Shown: positions 55,707 to 63,670 of the stretch, piece by piece
Layout of the letters: every line of letters starts with the position of its first letter
How positions within the stretch are numbered: the first letter of the stretch is position 1
Assembly (NCBI GenBank): GCA_947631615.1
Contig: CANRLX010000003.1
Span: forward strand, 27,728 to 91,727
Source of the DNA: an uncultured Acetatifactor sp.
Lineage (GTDB): Bacteria > Bacillota > Clostridia > Lachnospirales > Lachnospiraceae
DNA: 64,000 nt
Direction: 5' to 3'
Made by a program: the position numbers and the translations under genes
Notes under the pieces: generated by a model
The model's input: only the letters and a program-made list of their open reading frames with translations
What the model was told of the DNA's origin: nothing
The model's database searches: none

Positions 55707-56207
55707 TTAAGGAAGGTAGGTGACATTCTCCGTCCCCCGTCCCAGACCTGCGATCCCTGTGCGCGCCAGCTCCAGGATCTCATGCCCCTCCAGAAGATTG
55801 ATAAACGCGTCGATCTTGTTCTGGTTGCCGGTGAGCTCGATCATCAGGCTGTCTCCCGCCACGTCGATGATCTTGGCGCGGAAGATATCCGCCACGGCAA
55901 TGATGCTCTGCCGCTCCTGGGCCGCGGCCCTCACCTTGATCATCACCAGCTCGCGGTATACGCTCTCCTCGGGCTTTAACTCCTTGATATCCCGCACGTC
56001 CACAAGCTTTCCCACCTGCTTCTCAATCTGCTCCAGCACCTCGTCGTCCCCGCTGGTCACGATGGTGATGCGGGTGAAGCGCGGGTCTGCGGTAACGCCG
56101 GCGGTGATGCTCTCTATATTGTATCCCCTTCTGGAAAACAGCCCGCAGATACGGCTCAGCACTCCAGAGGTGTTGTCCACCAAAAGTTGAAATACTTTCT
56201 TACGCAT
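55707..56207 (-). CDS. ilvN: Acetolactate synthase small (regulatory) subunit
   Basis: A 166-residue ACT-domain regulatory subunit. KKVFQLLVDNTSGVLSRICG and LFSRRGYNIESITAG form the N-terminal ACT domain that binds valine; the rest is the ALS_ss C-terminal domain (LVMIKVRAAAQERQSI). Length and motifs match IlvN/IlvH. It lies directly before ilvC and is preceded by a strong internal promoter. A second paralog at 56430 lies nearer to ilvB. Confidence 0.93.
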   Translation of the reverse strand: MRKKVFQLLVDNTSGVLSRICGLFSRRGYNIESITAGVTADPRFTRITIVTSGDDEVLEQIEKQVGKLVDVRDIKELKPEESVYRELVMIKVRAAAQERQSIIAVADIFRAKIIDVAGDSLMIELTGNQNKIDAFINLLEGHEILELARTGIAGLGRGTENVTYLP

Positions 56208-56254
56208 TTTTGATCATACCCTTCCTGCCGTCTTCATAGACTCTGCTTCTATCT

Positions 56255-56283
56255 AATATAACAACTTCCTTCCCGCTTGTCAA
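56255..56283 (-). promoter_or_regulatory. Strong internal promoter ahead of ilvN-ilvC
   Basis: -35 TTGACA (56278-56283), 17-base spacer, -10 TATATT (56255-56260) on the minus strand. It would start transcription near 56248 and drive ilvN (55707) and ilvC independently of ilvB. Confidence 0.8.
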
Positions 56284-56294
56284 CCTTCGCCGGC

Positions 56295-56338
56295 CCGTTT
56301 TTGCGCGATATGTCGATCCGTTTTTACGCCATATGCCG
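56295..56338. repeat. 21-bp imperfect direct repeat upstream of the ilvN-ilvC promoter
   Basis: Units at 56295-56315 and 56318-56338 share 17 of 21 bases on either strand (plus-strand pattern CCGTTTTT.CGC.ATATG.CG). They lie just upstream of the -35 with a 23-base period, about two helical turns, which suggests a pair of protein-binding sites. Next to them at 56340-56400 is a G/A-rich imperfect repeat (minus-strand CAGGACA-type). Confidence 0.6.
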
Positions 56339-56429
56339 GTCCGTTCCCGCGCCCTGTCCTGCACCGTACCTTGTCCTGCATCCTGCCCTGTCTTATGTCC
56401 TGTCCGAAATGTGTGGTTCCGGAAGGGCC

Positions 56430-56930
56430 CTAACACTCGTCGTTTTCCAGGCACTTGGACAGCGCAAGCGTTCCGGTTCGGGCCACCTCCACAATACTGA
56501 TGGACTGGAACATATTCAAAAGCAGGCGGATCCGCTCCGGCGTGTCGCAGATCTGGATCATCATATAGTGAATGGACATATCCACGATCTGGGCGTTCAT
56601 CACCTCACAGATCTCCATGATCTCCCGACGGTTATTCTTATTGTACTTTACCTTCATCAGCATCAGCTCTCGGGTAATGCACTGCCGCTCCTCAAAGGTC
56701 TTTACCTTGATGACGTCGAGCTTCTTGTTCAGCTGCTTTTCGATCTGCTCCAGAGTGCGCTCGTCCCCGCTGGAGACGATGGTCATACAGGAGACCACAT
56801 TGTCGTCTGTCTCTCCCACCGCAAGACTGTCAATGTTAAAGCTTCTTCGGGAAAAGAGCCCCGCCACTTTACAAAGCACACCGGAGCGGTTCTCCACAAG
56901 GACGGAATAGATTCTCTTGTTTTTCATCAT
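56430..56930 (-). CDS. Second acetolactate synthase small subunit (IlvN paralog)
   Basis: A 166-residue paralog of ilvN. KRIYSVLVENRSGVLCKVAG and LFSRRSFNIDSLAVGETDD form the ACT domain; the C-terminal half is more diverged (YNKNNRREIMEICEVMNAQIVD). It lies 10 bases downstream of ilvB, so it is the likely partner of this large subunit. AAGGAG precedes the ATG 56930; two nearby in-frame ATGs are alternatives. Two small subunits could give different feedback properties, but this is inferred. Confidence 0.88.
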   Translation of the reverse strand: MMKNKRIYSVLVENRSGVLCKVAGLFSRRSFNIDSLAVGETDDNVVSCMTIVSSGDERTLEQIEKQLNKKLDVIKVKTFEERQCITRELMLMKVKYNKNNRREIMEICEVMNAQIVDMSIHYMMIQICDTPERIRLLLNMFQSISIVEVARTGTLALSKCLENDEC

Positions 56931-56940
56931 GCTCATCTCC

Positions 56941-58557
56941 TTATTTTACCAGATCCATGGGGTCGATCACGCACTCCATCAGCACGGACCTCTCACTCTT
57001 TAAAAACGTATCGATACTCTCTTCCGCGTGCTCCATATCGGCGAGGCGCAGGAAGGAAAAATCGTATGCCTCCGCAAGCTTTTCCAGGTCGGGGCTTCCG
57101 GACAGATCCACCACAGAGTAATGGTCCTTGTAGGTGTAGTGCTGGTATTCTCTCACCATTCCCAGGTAGTTGTTCTTGAAAACGATGATCTTGGCCTGAA
57201 TACCGTGCTGTCTGTAGGTGGCGAGCTCCATCATGGACATCTGGAAGGAACCGTCGCCGCAGACCGCCACCACCTGCCTGTCGGGACACGCCACCTTGGC
57301 TCCCATCGCCGCGGGGATGGAATATCCCATGGTCCCCATGCCGCCGGAGGTGAGAAACTTTCCCTTCTTCACCACCGTATAACCGCAGGACCAGATCTGA
57401 TTCTGTCCCACGTCCGCCACATAGACAGCGTCCTCCTCCATCTTTTCGGAGAGCATGGTGATGAATGCGGCCGGATCCACATAGTCGGGTCTGGGGCTTC
57501 TCCTGGGCCTCATCTCCTCGCGGTATCGCTCGAGGGTCCTGACCCACTCCTCGTAATCGCACTCAAACTCCTCCTTGGCAAAATCCCGAAAGATATGTCT
57601 GGCGTCCCCCACCAGCGGAATGGTGGGGCCGGCATTTTTACCGATCTCCGCGGGATCCACGTCGATGTGCACCAGCACCTTCCCCTGGGTGATCAGATCC
57701 GGCTGGCTGACCGCGCGGTCAGCCACTCTCGCTCCCACCATAATGAGCAGATCCGATTCGTTCATGGCCCGGTTGGCATAGGGCTTTCCGTTGTTTCCCA
57801 CCATCCCGAAGTACATGGGATGCCTGGTGGGCATCACTCCGATCCCCATCATGGTGGACACCACGGGAATGTGATATTTCTCCGAAAAGGCGCGAAGCTC
57901 TCCCTCCGCCTCGCTCAAAAGCACGCCGCCTCCGGCGCAGATAATAGGTCTCTTCGCCTTCTTTAACTCCCCCAGCACCTTTTTGATCTGTACCGCGTGT
58001 CCCTTGACAGTGGGCTTGTAGGTGCGCAGGTTTACCTCCTCCGGATATTTGAACCGGCTGACGGAGGCATTCTGAATGTCGATGGGGACGTCGATCAAAA
58101 CCGGCCCCTTTCTTCCGGTGTTCGCAATGTGAAACGCCTCCTTGAACACCCTGGGAATATCGTTTGCATCCTTGATCAGATAGCTGTACTTGACAAAGGA
58201 TTCCACGGCGCCGGTGATATCGGCCTCCTGAAAGACGTCGCTCCCGATCAGCTCGCTGTTCACCTGTCCGGTAATGACAATCAGCGGTATACTGTCCGCA
58301 AAGGCAGTCGCAATGCCGGTGATCACATTGGTGGCGCCCGGGCCGGAGGTCACCGCGCACACGCCGGGCCTTCCGGTCATCCGCGCCAGGCCGCTGGCCG
58401 CATGTGCCGCGTTCTGCTCCGTGCGGATCAGGATCGTCCGGATATCGGACTCCAAAATACTGTTGTAAAAGGGACAGATCGCAACGCCCGGATACCCGAA
58501 CACGACCTTTACCTGCTCTTCCTCCAGACATCTGATAATGGCATCTGCTCCGTTCAT
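56941..58557 (-). CDS. ilvB: Acetolactate synthase large subunit
   Basis: A thiamine-diphosphate enzyme of 538 residues, condensing pyruvate for Val/Leu/Ile synthesis. E47 in RTEQNAAHAASGLARMTG is the catalytic glutamate; the ThDP motif is GDGSFQMSMMELATYRQHG and then NNYLGM. The FAD-binding middle domain (MFGMVG-type MYFGMVGNN) is present, which fits a true AHAS rather than catabolic AlsS. The start is uncertain: ATG 58557 or GTG 58566 (better spaced to GGAG). It lies 43 bases downstream of metH. Confidence 0.95.
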   Translation of the reverse strand: MNGADAIIRCLEEEQVKVVFGYPGVAICPFYNSILESDIRTILIRTEQNAAHAASGLARMTGRPGVCAVTSGPGATNVITGIATAFADSIPLIVITGQVNSELIGSDVFQEADITGAVESFVKYSYLIKDANDIPRVFKEAFHIANTGRKGPVLIDVPIDIQNASVSRFKYPEEVNLRTYKPTVKGHAVQIKKVLGELKKAKRPIICAGGGVLLSEAEGELRAFSEKYHIPVVSTMMGIGVMPTRHPMYFGMVGNNGKPYANRAMNESDLLIMVGARVADRAVSQPDLITQGKVLVHIDVDPAEIGKNAGPTIPLVGDARHIFRDFAKEEFECDYEEWVRTLERYREEMRPRRSPRPDYVDPAAFITMLSEKMEEDAVYVADVGQNQIWSCGYTVVKKGKFLTSGGMGTMGYSIPAAMGAKVACPDRQVVAVCGDGSFQMSMMELATYRQHGIQAKIIVFKNNYLGMVREYQHYTYKDHYSVVDLSGSPDLEKLAEAYDFSFLRLADMEHAEESIDTFLKSERSVLMECVIDPMDLVK

Positions 58558-58600
58558 GAAAATCACCAAACCTTTCTCCGTTTTATCGTTTTCGACAAGC

Positions 58601-61108
58601 TCATCTTTTTTTCAGTCTCTGGGCCAGGCGGACCGCATCCGCCGCATCCCTGGAATATCCGTCCGCGCCGATCTCGTCCGCGTACTCCTGCGTGATCACC
58701 GCGCCTCCGATCATGACCTTTGCATCCACGCCCTCGGCTCTCGCATACTCTATGACTTCCCGCATCCGCTGCATCGTAGTGGTCATCAAAGCCGACAGGG
58801 CGATGATCTGCGCGTGGTTCTCCCGCGCGGCCGCAACGATCCGCTCCTTGGGCACGTCCTTCCCCAGGTCGATGACCTGAAAGCCGTAATTTTTCAACAT
58901 CAGCGCCACCAGGTTCTTGCCGATATCGTGGATATCCCCCTCCACGGTGGCAATGACCACCACGGGCATATCCTCCCCTCCGGTCTCCACAAGAAGGAGC
59001 GGCTCCAGCACCTCAATGGCATTTTTCATTGCCTCCGCGCTGGCGATCAGCTGGGGCAGGAAATATTTTCCTCTGTCAAAATATTCTCCCACCGTGTTGA
59101 TGGCGGGAAGCAATGCGTCATTTAAGAGGGCGGAGGGATCCTCCCCGACAGAGAGGGCAGAGCGGGTCAGCGCGGCGATCCCGTTTCGATTCCCCTTGAG
59201 CACGGCGTTTCTCAGCGCCTGCCCCGCCTCGGACAGGTGGGCCGCTTCCTCCCTCCCCGAAGGGTCCCTCGTCTCCCCAGCGGTGTCCTTTCCCTTAGGG
59301 CTGTCTGCCTTCGCTTTCGCGGGCAGAGCCTCCCGCTTCTCTCGGTTTTCTCTTATGCGGTCCGCGCACGCAATGTAGCGAAGATCCGCCTCCTCCTTGC
59401 AGAGGAGAAGATCCGTCGCCAGCGCGCAGCCAACCAGCATCTCCTGCGAGGGGTTTGCGATTGCCATCGAAAGTCCCGCCTGGATGGCAAGCGAGAGAAA
59501 CGCCGTATTCACATAGCTTCGCTCCGGCATCCCGAAGGAGATGTTGGACAGTCCGCAGACGGTGGCAAACCCGATCTTTCTGCAGTAGCGGATGGTGTCC
59601 AGGGTCTCCAGGGCGGCGCGCCTGTTAGCCCCCACGGTCGCCACCAGCCCGTCCACGACGACGTCCTCTCTGCACATTCCCAGCGCCAGCGCCCTCTCAT
59701 AAATGGTCTGTATGATCTGCTTCTTTTCCTCCAGATTCTCCGGAAGGCCCTTGTCCGACAGGGGCAGCAGGATAAACATAGCGCCGTACTTTGCGGCGAC
59801 GGGCAGAAGCTTCTCGATCTTCTCCTTCTCCAGGGAGACCGAGTTGATGAGCGCCCTTCCCGGGTAATGGCGAAGCGCCGCCTCCAGCACATCCACATGA
59901 CTGGAATCCAGAGAGAGGGGGAGGTTTGTCACCCCGCTCACTTCTTCGATGGCCCGCAGCATGAGCTCTTTTTCGTCAATGCCGCTCATTCCCATGTTGA
60001 CGTCCAATATCTGCGCCCCGCACGCCTCCTGCTCCTCGGCAAACTGAACCACTCTGCTTAAGTCGCCGTCGCGAAGCTCCGCCTGCAGCTGCTTCTTTCC
60101 CGTGGGATTGATGCGCTCTCCCACAATGATAAATCTATCGTCAAGACCGAAGGATACGGTCTTTCTCTCCGAGGTCAGATATCGCACCCCGTCCGGTCTT
60201 CGGGGAACGTCAGCCCTTGCGTTCTCTCCGAAGCGGTCATGGATCCTTTGGATAAACTCCGGCGTGGTCCCGCAGCAGCCGCCCAGCAGGGACGCTCCGG
60301 CGCTCACAAGGACCTCCATCTCCTCCGCGAAAACATCCGGAGCCATATCGTAGCAGGTCACTCCCTCCTCATTTAAGACGGGGAGTCCCGCGTTGGGCTT
60401 GGCTATAATGGGGATGCGGGTCACGCGGGCCATATCCGAAACGATCGCCTGCATATGCGCCGGCCCCGTGGAACAGTTGGCCCCCACGGCGCAGGCCCCC
60501 AGGCTCTCCGCCACGATCGCCGCCGTCTGCGCGTCCGTCCCATAGAGCGTCCTGCCGTCCTTCTCAAAGGTGAGCGTCACCATCACCGGCAGATCGCAGA
60601 CCTCCTTCGCCGCGATCAGCGCCGCCCTGGTCTCCGCAAGACTCATCATCGTCTCCACCACCAGCAGATCTACCCCCGCCTTTACCATCAGCCGTATCTG
60701 CTCCCGATAGACATCGATCAGCGTCTCCAGCTCCATGGTACCCATCGGCTTTAACTGCTCTCCGGTCATCGTAAGATCGCCCGCCACATAGACGTTTCCC
60801 GCAGAGCTGCTCTTTGCCGCCTCTCTGGAAATGGAGACCAGCTCCCCGATCATTTCCTCCATCTGATCCTCCAGACGGTACTCCGCAAGCTTGATGCGGT
60901 TTGCCGTAAAGGTGGGAGCATACAAAATATTGGTGCCGGCGGCCACATAGGCCCTCTGCAGCTTTAACATAACATCCCTGTGCCGACGGATCCAGTCCTC
61001 CGGACAAACGCCGGAGGGCATCCCCGCCCTCACCAGGTTGGAGCCGGTAGCCCCGTCCAAATACAAAATACGATTTTGAGCCAGCGTCTGAAATTCTTCT
61101 CTCGTCAT
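58601..61108 (-). CDS. metH: Cobalamin-dependent methionine synthase without activation domain
   Basis: An 835-residue MetH transferring a methyl group from methyl-tetrahydrofolate to homocysteine. The homocysteine domain (about 1-300) ends with the zinc motif LGGCCGTTPEF. The pterin-binding domain follows (ERINPTGKKQLQAELRDGD, about 320-575), then a Lys/Ala-rich linker, a cap helix region (about 620-695) and the B12-binding domain with the histidine ligand in DIHDIGKNL. The C-terminal reactivation domain is absent, as in many Clostridia, so a separate activator is needed. GGGGATATGGT precedes ATG 61108. Extended -10 promoter near 61282. Confidence 0.94.
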   Translation of the reverse strand: MTREEFQTLAQNRILYLDGATGSNLVRAGMPSGVCPEDWIRRHRDVMLKLQRAYVAAGTNILYAPTFTANRIKLAEYRLEDQMEEMIGELVSISREAAKSSSAGNVYVAGDLTMTGEQLKPMGTMELETLIDVYREQIRLMVKAGVDLLVVETMMSLAETRAALIAAKEVCDLPVMVTLTFEKDGRTLYGTDAQTAAIVAESLGACAVGANCSTGPAHMQAIVSDMARVTRIPIIAKPNAGLPVLNEEGVTCYDMAPDVFAEEMEVLVSAGASLLGGCCGTTPEFIQRIHDRFGENARADVPRRPDGVRYLTSERKTVSFGLDDRFIIVGERINPTGKKQLQAELRDGDLSRVVQFAEEQEACGAQILDVNMGMSGIDEKELMLRAIEEVSGVTNLPLSLDSSHVDVLEAALRHYPGRALINSVSLEKEKIEKLLPVAAKYGAMFILLPLSDKGLPENLEEKKQIIQTIYERALALGMCREDVVVDGLVATVGANRRAALETLDTIRYCRKIGFATVCGLSNISFGMPERSYVNTAFLSLAIQAGLSMAIANPSQEMLVGCALATDLLLCKEEADLRYIACADRIRENREKREALPAKAKADSPKGKDTAGETRDPSGREEAAHLSEAGQALRNAVLKGNRNGIAALTRSALSVGEDPSALLNDALLPAINTVGEYFDRGKYFLPQLIASAEAMKNAIEVLEPLLLVETGGEDMPVVVIATVEGDIHDIGKNLVALMLKNYGFQVIDLGKDVPKERIVAAARENHAQIIALSALMTTTMQRMREVIEYARAEGVDAKVMIGGAVITQEYADEIGADGYSRDAADAVRLAQRLKKR

Positions 61109-61255
61109 ACCATATCCCCGCAACAAGCGTCTCGCTTCTACTTCTATAACTTCTGCTGCTATAGCTTTGTATAACGTCTACCGTTTTTACAGCTTTTACA
61201 ATTTTCTATAGCTTGTTTCTACTGCTTTTACAGCTTTTATAGTTTCCCTTCCATA
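61109..61255 (-). repeat. Repeat-rich metH leader
   Basis: On the minus strand the leader holds A/G-rich imperfect repeats built on AAAGCTGTAAAAGC-like and AAGCTATAG units, two rough copies of about 45 bases. A 9-codon frame near the start encodes MENLMEGKL, with two methionine codons. I see no SAM, SAH or cobalamin riboswitch motif. Confidence 0.5.
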
Positions 61256-61281
61256 AGGTTCTCCATCTCACAATAAAATGT

Positions 61282-61290
61282 ATTATAGCA
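61282..61290 (-). promoter_or_regulatory. Extended -10 promoter for metH-ilvB
   Basis: On the minus strand TGC precedes TATAAT (61282-61287). A weak -35 (TTACGA) is possible 17 bases upstream. The transcript would have a leader of about 165 bases. Confidence 0.5.
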
Positions 61291-61342
61291 CATATCTAAA
61301 TTGGTCGTAAAGGGTGCGATTTCATATATTTCTAACAACTTA

Positions 61343-61371
61343 TTGCATATTTTTCGCAAATATGATAAATT
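61343..61371 (+). promoter_or_regulatory. Promoter of the lipoprotein gene
   Basis: -35 TTGCAT (61343-61348), 17-base spacer, -10 TAAATT (61366-61371), divergent from the metH promoter. Confidence 0.6.
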
Positions 61372-61403
61372 TTTAATATGCTTCACATACGGAGGAGTCT
61401 GTT

Positions 61404-61904
61404 TTGAGGAAGAAATCCTATCTGCTGGCGGGAATCCTGTCGATCGCCGTCATGCTAACGGCCTGCGGCAAAGATCCCAAGCTGGAACAATTTAAAAATG
61501 ACATTGACACTTTTTGTACCAATATCTCGGTGCTGGACACTTCTATCAACAATGTGGACGTCGGTTCCGACAACGCCCTGGAGGAGCTTTTGGGCTACCT
61601 GGAGGAGCTGGACTCGGAGTTTCAAACGTTTGCCGCGCTGGATTTTCCGGAGGAATTTGATTATCTGGAGCCTTACGCGGACGAGGCGGGCGCCTATATG
61701 GCGGAGGCGGTATCCAGCTATCGGGATGCCTACACCAACGAGGCTTACACGGAGGAAATGTTTACCGCGACCTACGAGTACGCCAGGGAAAACGAAGCCC
61801 GCGCCTTCCGCAGGATCCAGATCATCATCACGCTCCTGCACGGCGAGGATCCGGCGACCTTAGGGCTCACCGCCACGGAATCGGAGAACACAGCGGACCA
61901 GTGA
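61404..61904 (+). CDS. Lipoprotein of unknown function
   Basis: A 166-residue secreted lipoprotein. The signal peptide (KKSYLLAGILSIAVMLTACG) ends in the lipobox LTAC, with the cysteine at about residue 21. The mature part is helical and acidic (EELLGYLEELDSEFQTF, EYARENEARAFRRIQIIITL), with many aromatic residues in the middle; no family recognised. The start is TTG 61404 with GGAGGAG upstream. A terminator hairpin overlaps the stop codon. Confidence 0.8.
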   Translation: MRKKSYLLAGILSIAVMLTACGKDPKLEQFKNDIDTFCTNISVLDTSINNVDVGSDNALEELLGYLEELDSEFQTFAALDFPEEFDYLEPYADEAGAYMAEAVSSYRDAYTNEAYTEEMFTATYEYARENEARAFRRIQIIITLLHGEDPATLGLTATESENTADQ

Positions 61905-61924
61905 CGCTGTGTTCTTATTTTTTG
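61886..61924 (+). terminator. Terminator of the lipoprotein gene
   Basis: A perfect 10-bp stem (GAACACAGCG at 61886-61895 with CGCTGTGTTC at 61905-61914), loop containing the stop codon, followed by TTATTTTTT. Confidence 0.9.
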
Positions 61925-61926
61925 AT

Positions 61927-62002
61927 TTTAAAGTGTAATTTCAAATTTCAAGCGTAATTTCAAATTTAAAGTGTAATTTCAAATTTAAAGCGTAATTCCA
62001 AA
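61927..62002. repeat. Four tandem 19-bp repeats
   Basis: Units at 61927-61945, 61946-61964, 61965-61983 and 61984-62002 follow the pattern TTTAAAGYGTAATTTCAAA with a few differences. The last unit encodes the C-terminus and stop of the DUF2752 gene on the minus strand (stop at 61985), so the array starts in the coding region and extends downstream. Confidence 0.85.
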
Positions 62003-62416
62003 GCCAAAGAGCAGGATATTTTTCAGGATCCAGTTTGCCGCCACGATCCCAAGCGCTGCCCACAGATACCAGTTGTGGAACCGCCATCCCTTGATCCTGC
62101 CCACGTGGAGCTTTTCCAGCGTATGGGTCCCCATAAAGCCGAAGAACATCACCGCCGCATAGGGAACCAGCGGATGAAACCATAAGGCCCGAAGCAGCCG
62201 CCCTTGCAGAAACGCTTCCACCGCCCTGGTGCCTCCGCATCCCGGGCAATAAAATCCCATTGTGGTATAGACCATACAGGGCATCGTATACTGCGGCACC
62301 AGAAAACGAAGGTATAAAAAAACCGCAATTCCCCCCAGGATCAGCGTGATGATCCCCGCCTTATACAGTTGTGCTTCCAGCTTTTGCGACTCCTCCCGCT
62401 CACTGCCACTGCGCAT
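61985..62416 (-). CDS. DUF2752 membrane protein
   Basis: A 143-residue membrane protein. The family motif GFYCPGCGGTRAVEAFLQG is present after a first helix (GIITLILGGIAVFLYLRFLV); two more hydrophobic segments follow (LVPYAAVMFFGFMG, WYLWAALGIVAANWI). The two cysteines of CPGC may bind metal. Function unknown. GAGGAG precedes the ATG. The gene ends inside the 19-bp tandem repeats. It is grouped with two other small membrane proteins on the same strand. Confidence 0.88.
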   Translation of the reverse strand: MRSGSEREESQKLEAQLYKAGIITLILGGIAVFLYLRFLVPQYTMPCMVYTTMGFYCPGCGGTRAVEAFLQGRLLRALWFHPLVPYAAVMFFGFMGTHTLEKLHVGRIKGWRFHNWYLWAALGIVAANWILKNILLFGFGITL

Positions 62417-62434
62417 CCCGTTTCTCCTCTATCG

Positions 62435-62474
62435 AAAAAGAAAGAGACAACTCCCGCTTAAGAAGTTGTCTCTT
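62435..62474 (-). terminator. Terminator of the DUF4190 gene
   Basis: An 11-bp stem (62442-62452 with 62464-62474) and a loop of 11, followed on the minus strand by TTCTTTTT. Confidence 0.8.
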
Positions 62475-62497
62475 AAAATTATCGGTTTCTCTCTCCA

Positions 62498-62797
62498 CTA
62501 CACAAGGCCTGCAGCAATGCCCAGAACACCGATGATCGTCATGATAACGCCGAGAACGATACCAATGATAGAGCAGATAAGGCCGCCCTTGGCAAGGCCG
62601 GTCTGGCTCTGCTTGTTTGCAAATACGGCGCAGACAATGCCGATGATACCAAAGACAATGCCCAGCCAGCCGCAGCATCCTGCGATAATTGAGATAATAC
62701 CAAGAACCAGGCTGACAATCGCCAGAGCGTTGGTCTCGCTGCCTCCGTTGTTGGATGTTACGTTCTGTACACCATTGTTAAAATTCTGTCCGTCCAT
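62498..62797 (-). CDS. DUF4190 domain membrane protein
   Basis: A 99-residue protein. A polar Asn/Gly-rich N-terminus (1-24) is followed by two glycine- and isoleucine-rich membrane helices (LAIVSLVLGIISIIAGCCGW and LICSIIGIVLGVIMTIIG) joined by a short loop (ANKQSQTGLAKGG), the typical DUF4190 pattern. Function unknown. AAAGGAG precedes the ATG. It has a strong terminator just after the stop. Confidence 0.88.
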   Translation of the reverse strand: MDGQNFNNGVQNVTSNNGGSETNALAIVSLVLGIISIIAGCCGWLGIVFGIIGIVCAVFANKQSQTGLAKGGLICSIIGIVLGVIMTIIGVLGIAAGLV

Positions 62798-62870
62798 TTT
62801 TTGATCTCCTTTTCCTAGTTTTTCCCAGTTTCTTTTTTAAAAGTGTGTTTTTTCCTGCTTGGTTGACCAT

Positions 62871-63305
62871 CTAGTCCGCCAGAGGATTCCCCTGTGCGTC
62901 CGTACTGATACTGCCGGTAAGGATCATGATGCCCTCGATCAGGGACCAAATCCACGCTCCTATCACCAGGAAAATCCCGATAAAGATACAGCTCAACACA
63001 ATGCCGACGATCGTCAGCACCAGCTGTGCCACAGCCTTTCCGGTATAACCCAGATAAAAATTATGTACGCCAAAGCAGCCGAGAAAAATGCCGAGCAGAC
63101 CCGCCACAATCTTGGACTTCGCCTTCACAGGCACAGGTCCTGCCGCCGCAACTCCACAGTTCAGGCACACGCCCGCCCCCTGAGGCAAAGGCTTGCCACA
63201 GTTATGACAGTAATTGCTTCCCTGTCCTCTGGCTACGCCGCACTTCACACACATAATCGCTTCGTCGGTCATATAGGGCTCACCGCAATTCTTACAGTAA
63301 TACAC
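62871..63305 (-). CDS. TM2 domain protein with zinc ribbons
   Basis: A 144-residue protein. The N-terminal 55 residues carry three CxxC-type pairs (YCKNCGEPY, CVKCGVARG, YCHNCGKPL, CLNCG), forming one or two zinc ribbons. The TM2 domain follows: KSKIVAGLLGIFLGCFGVH, then NFYLGYTGKAVAQL and two further hydrophobic segments. Likely a membrane-bound zinc-ribbon protein of unknown role. The start is GTG 63305, with AAAGGAG eleven bases upstream. Confidence 0.88.
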   Translation of the reverse strand: MYYCKNCGEPYMTDEAIMCVKCGVARGQGSNYCHNCGKPLPQGAGVCLNCGVAAAGPVPVKAKSKIVAGLLGIFLGCFGVHNFYLGYTGKAVAQLVLTIVGIVLSCIFIGIFLVIGAWIWSLIEGIMILTGSISTDAQGNPLAD

Positions 63306-63408
63306 TTAGGGGTTCACTCCTTTGTAGGATATTTGGCCTGAAGTCAACACGGTATTTTCGGAGTCAAACCTTTCGACCCACAACTTGCAAACTTCATACC
63401 AAGATATA

Positions 63409-63437
63409 AGACTACAGGAAAAATCTCCATTTGTCAA
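63409..63437 (-). promoter_or_regulatory. Candidate promoter of the TM2 gene
   Basis: Minus-strand -35 TTGACA (63432-63437), 17-base spacer, -10 TAGTCT (63409-63414). The -10 is poor. Confidence 0.5.
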
Positions 63438-63614
63438 GGCAATATGAAGAAAACATTAAAATTTATAAAAAAAATATAAAATCCTCGGTAAGTCCTATGT
63501 ATTCGTATTCCGCCCATTGACCGCCACCGCCGTCCGGAGGATTTTGAAAAGATAGTAAGCAGCAAAGTAATAAACCAGGAAAATATAAAAGAAACGAATA
63601 GTTTGAATTTTAAA

Positions 63615-63647
63615 GGCTTCCGCTGACCATTTACGTCAACGGAAGCC
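63615..63647 (-). terminator. Terminator of the GGGtGRT gene
   Basis: A 13-base stem with one mismatch (GGCTTCCG..TGAC type, arms 63615-63627 and 63635-63647) and 7-base loop, followed on the minus strand by TTTAAAATT. Confidence 0.75.
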
Positions 63648-63670
63648 CTTGATTTTATTTACGCTGTTTC

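Larger units (their letters stand above)
63306..63670. other. 365-bp intergenic region
   Basis: It holds the terminator of the next minus-strand gene (63615-63647), an A+T-rich middle and a candidate promoter for the TM2 gene: TTGACA (63432-63437) and TAGTCT (63409-63414) on the minus strand, 17 bases apart. No gene could be supported in it. Confidence 0.6.

Noticed and set aside
63500..63650. Hydrophobic minus-strand frame (FYIFLVYYFAAYYLF...) ending near 63500
   Set aside because: No start codon or ribosome site lies within the open part, and it overlaps the terminator; probably chance in A+T-rich DNA or a decayed remnant.
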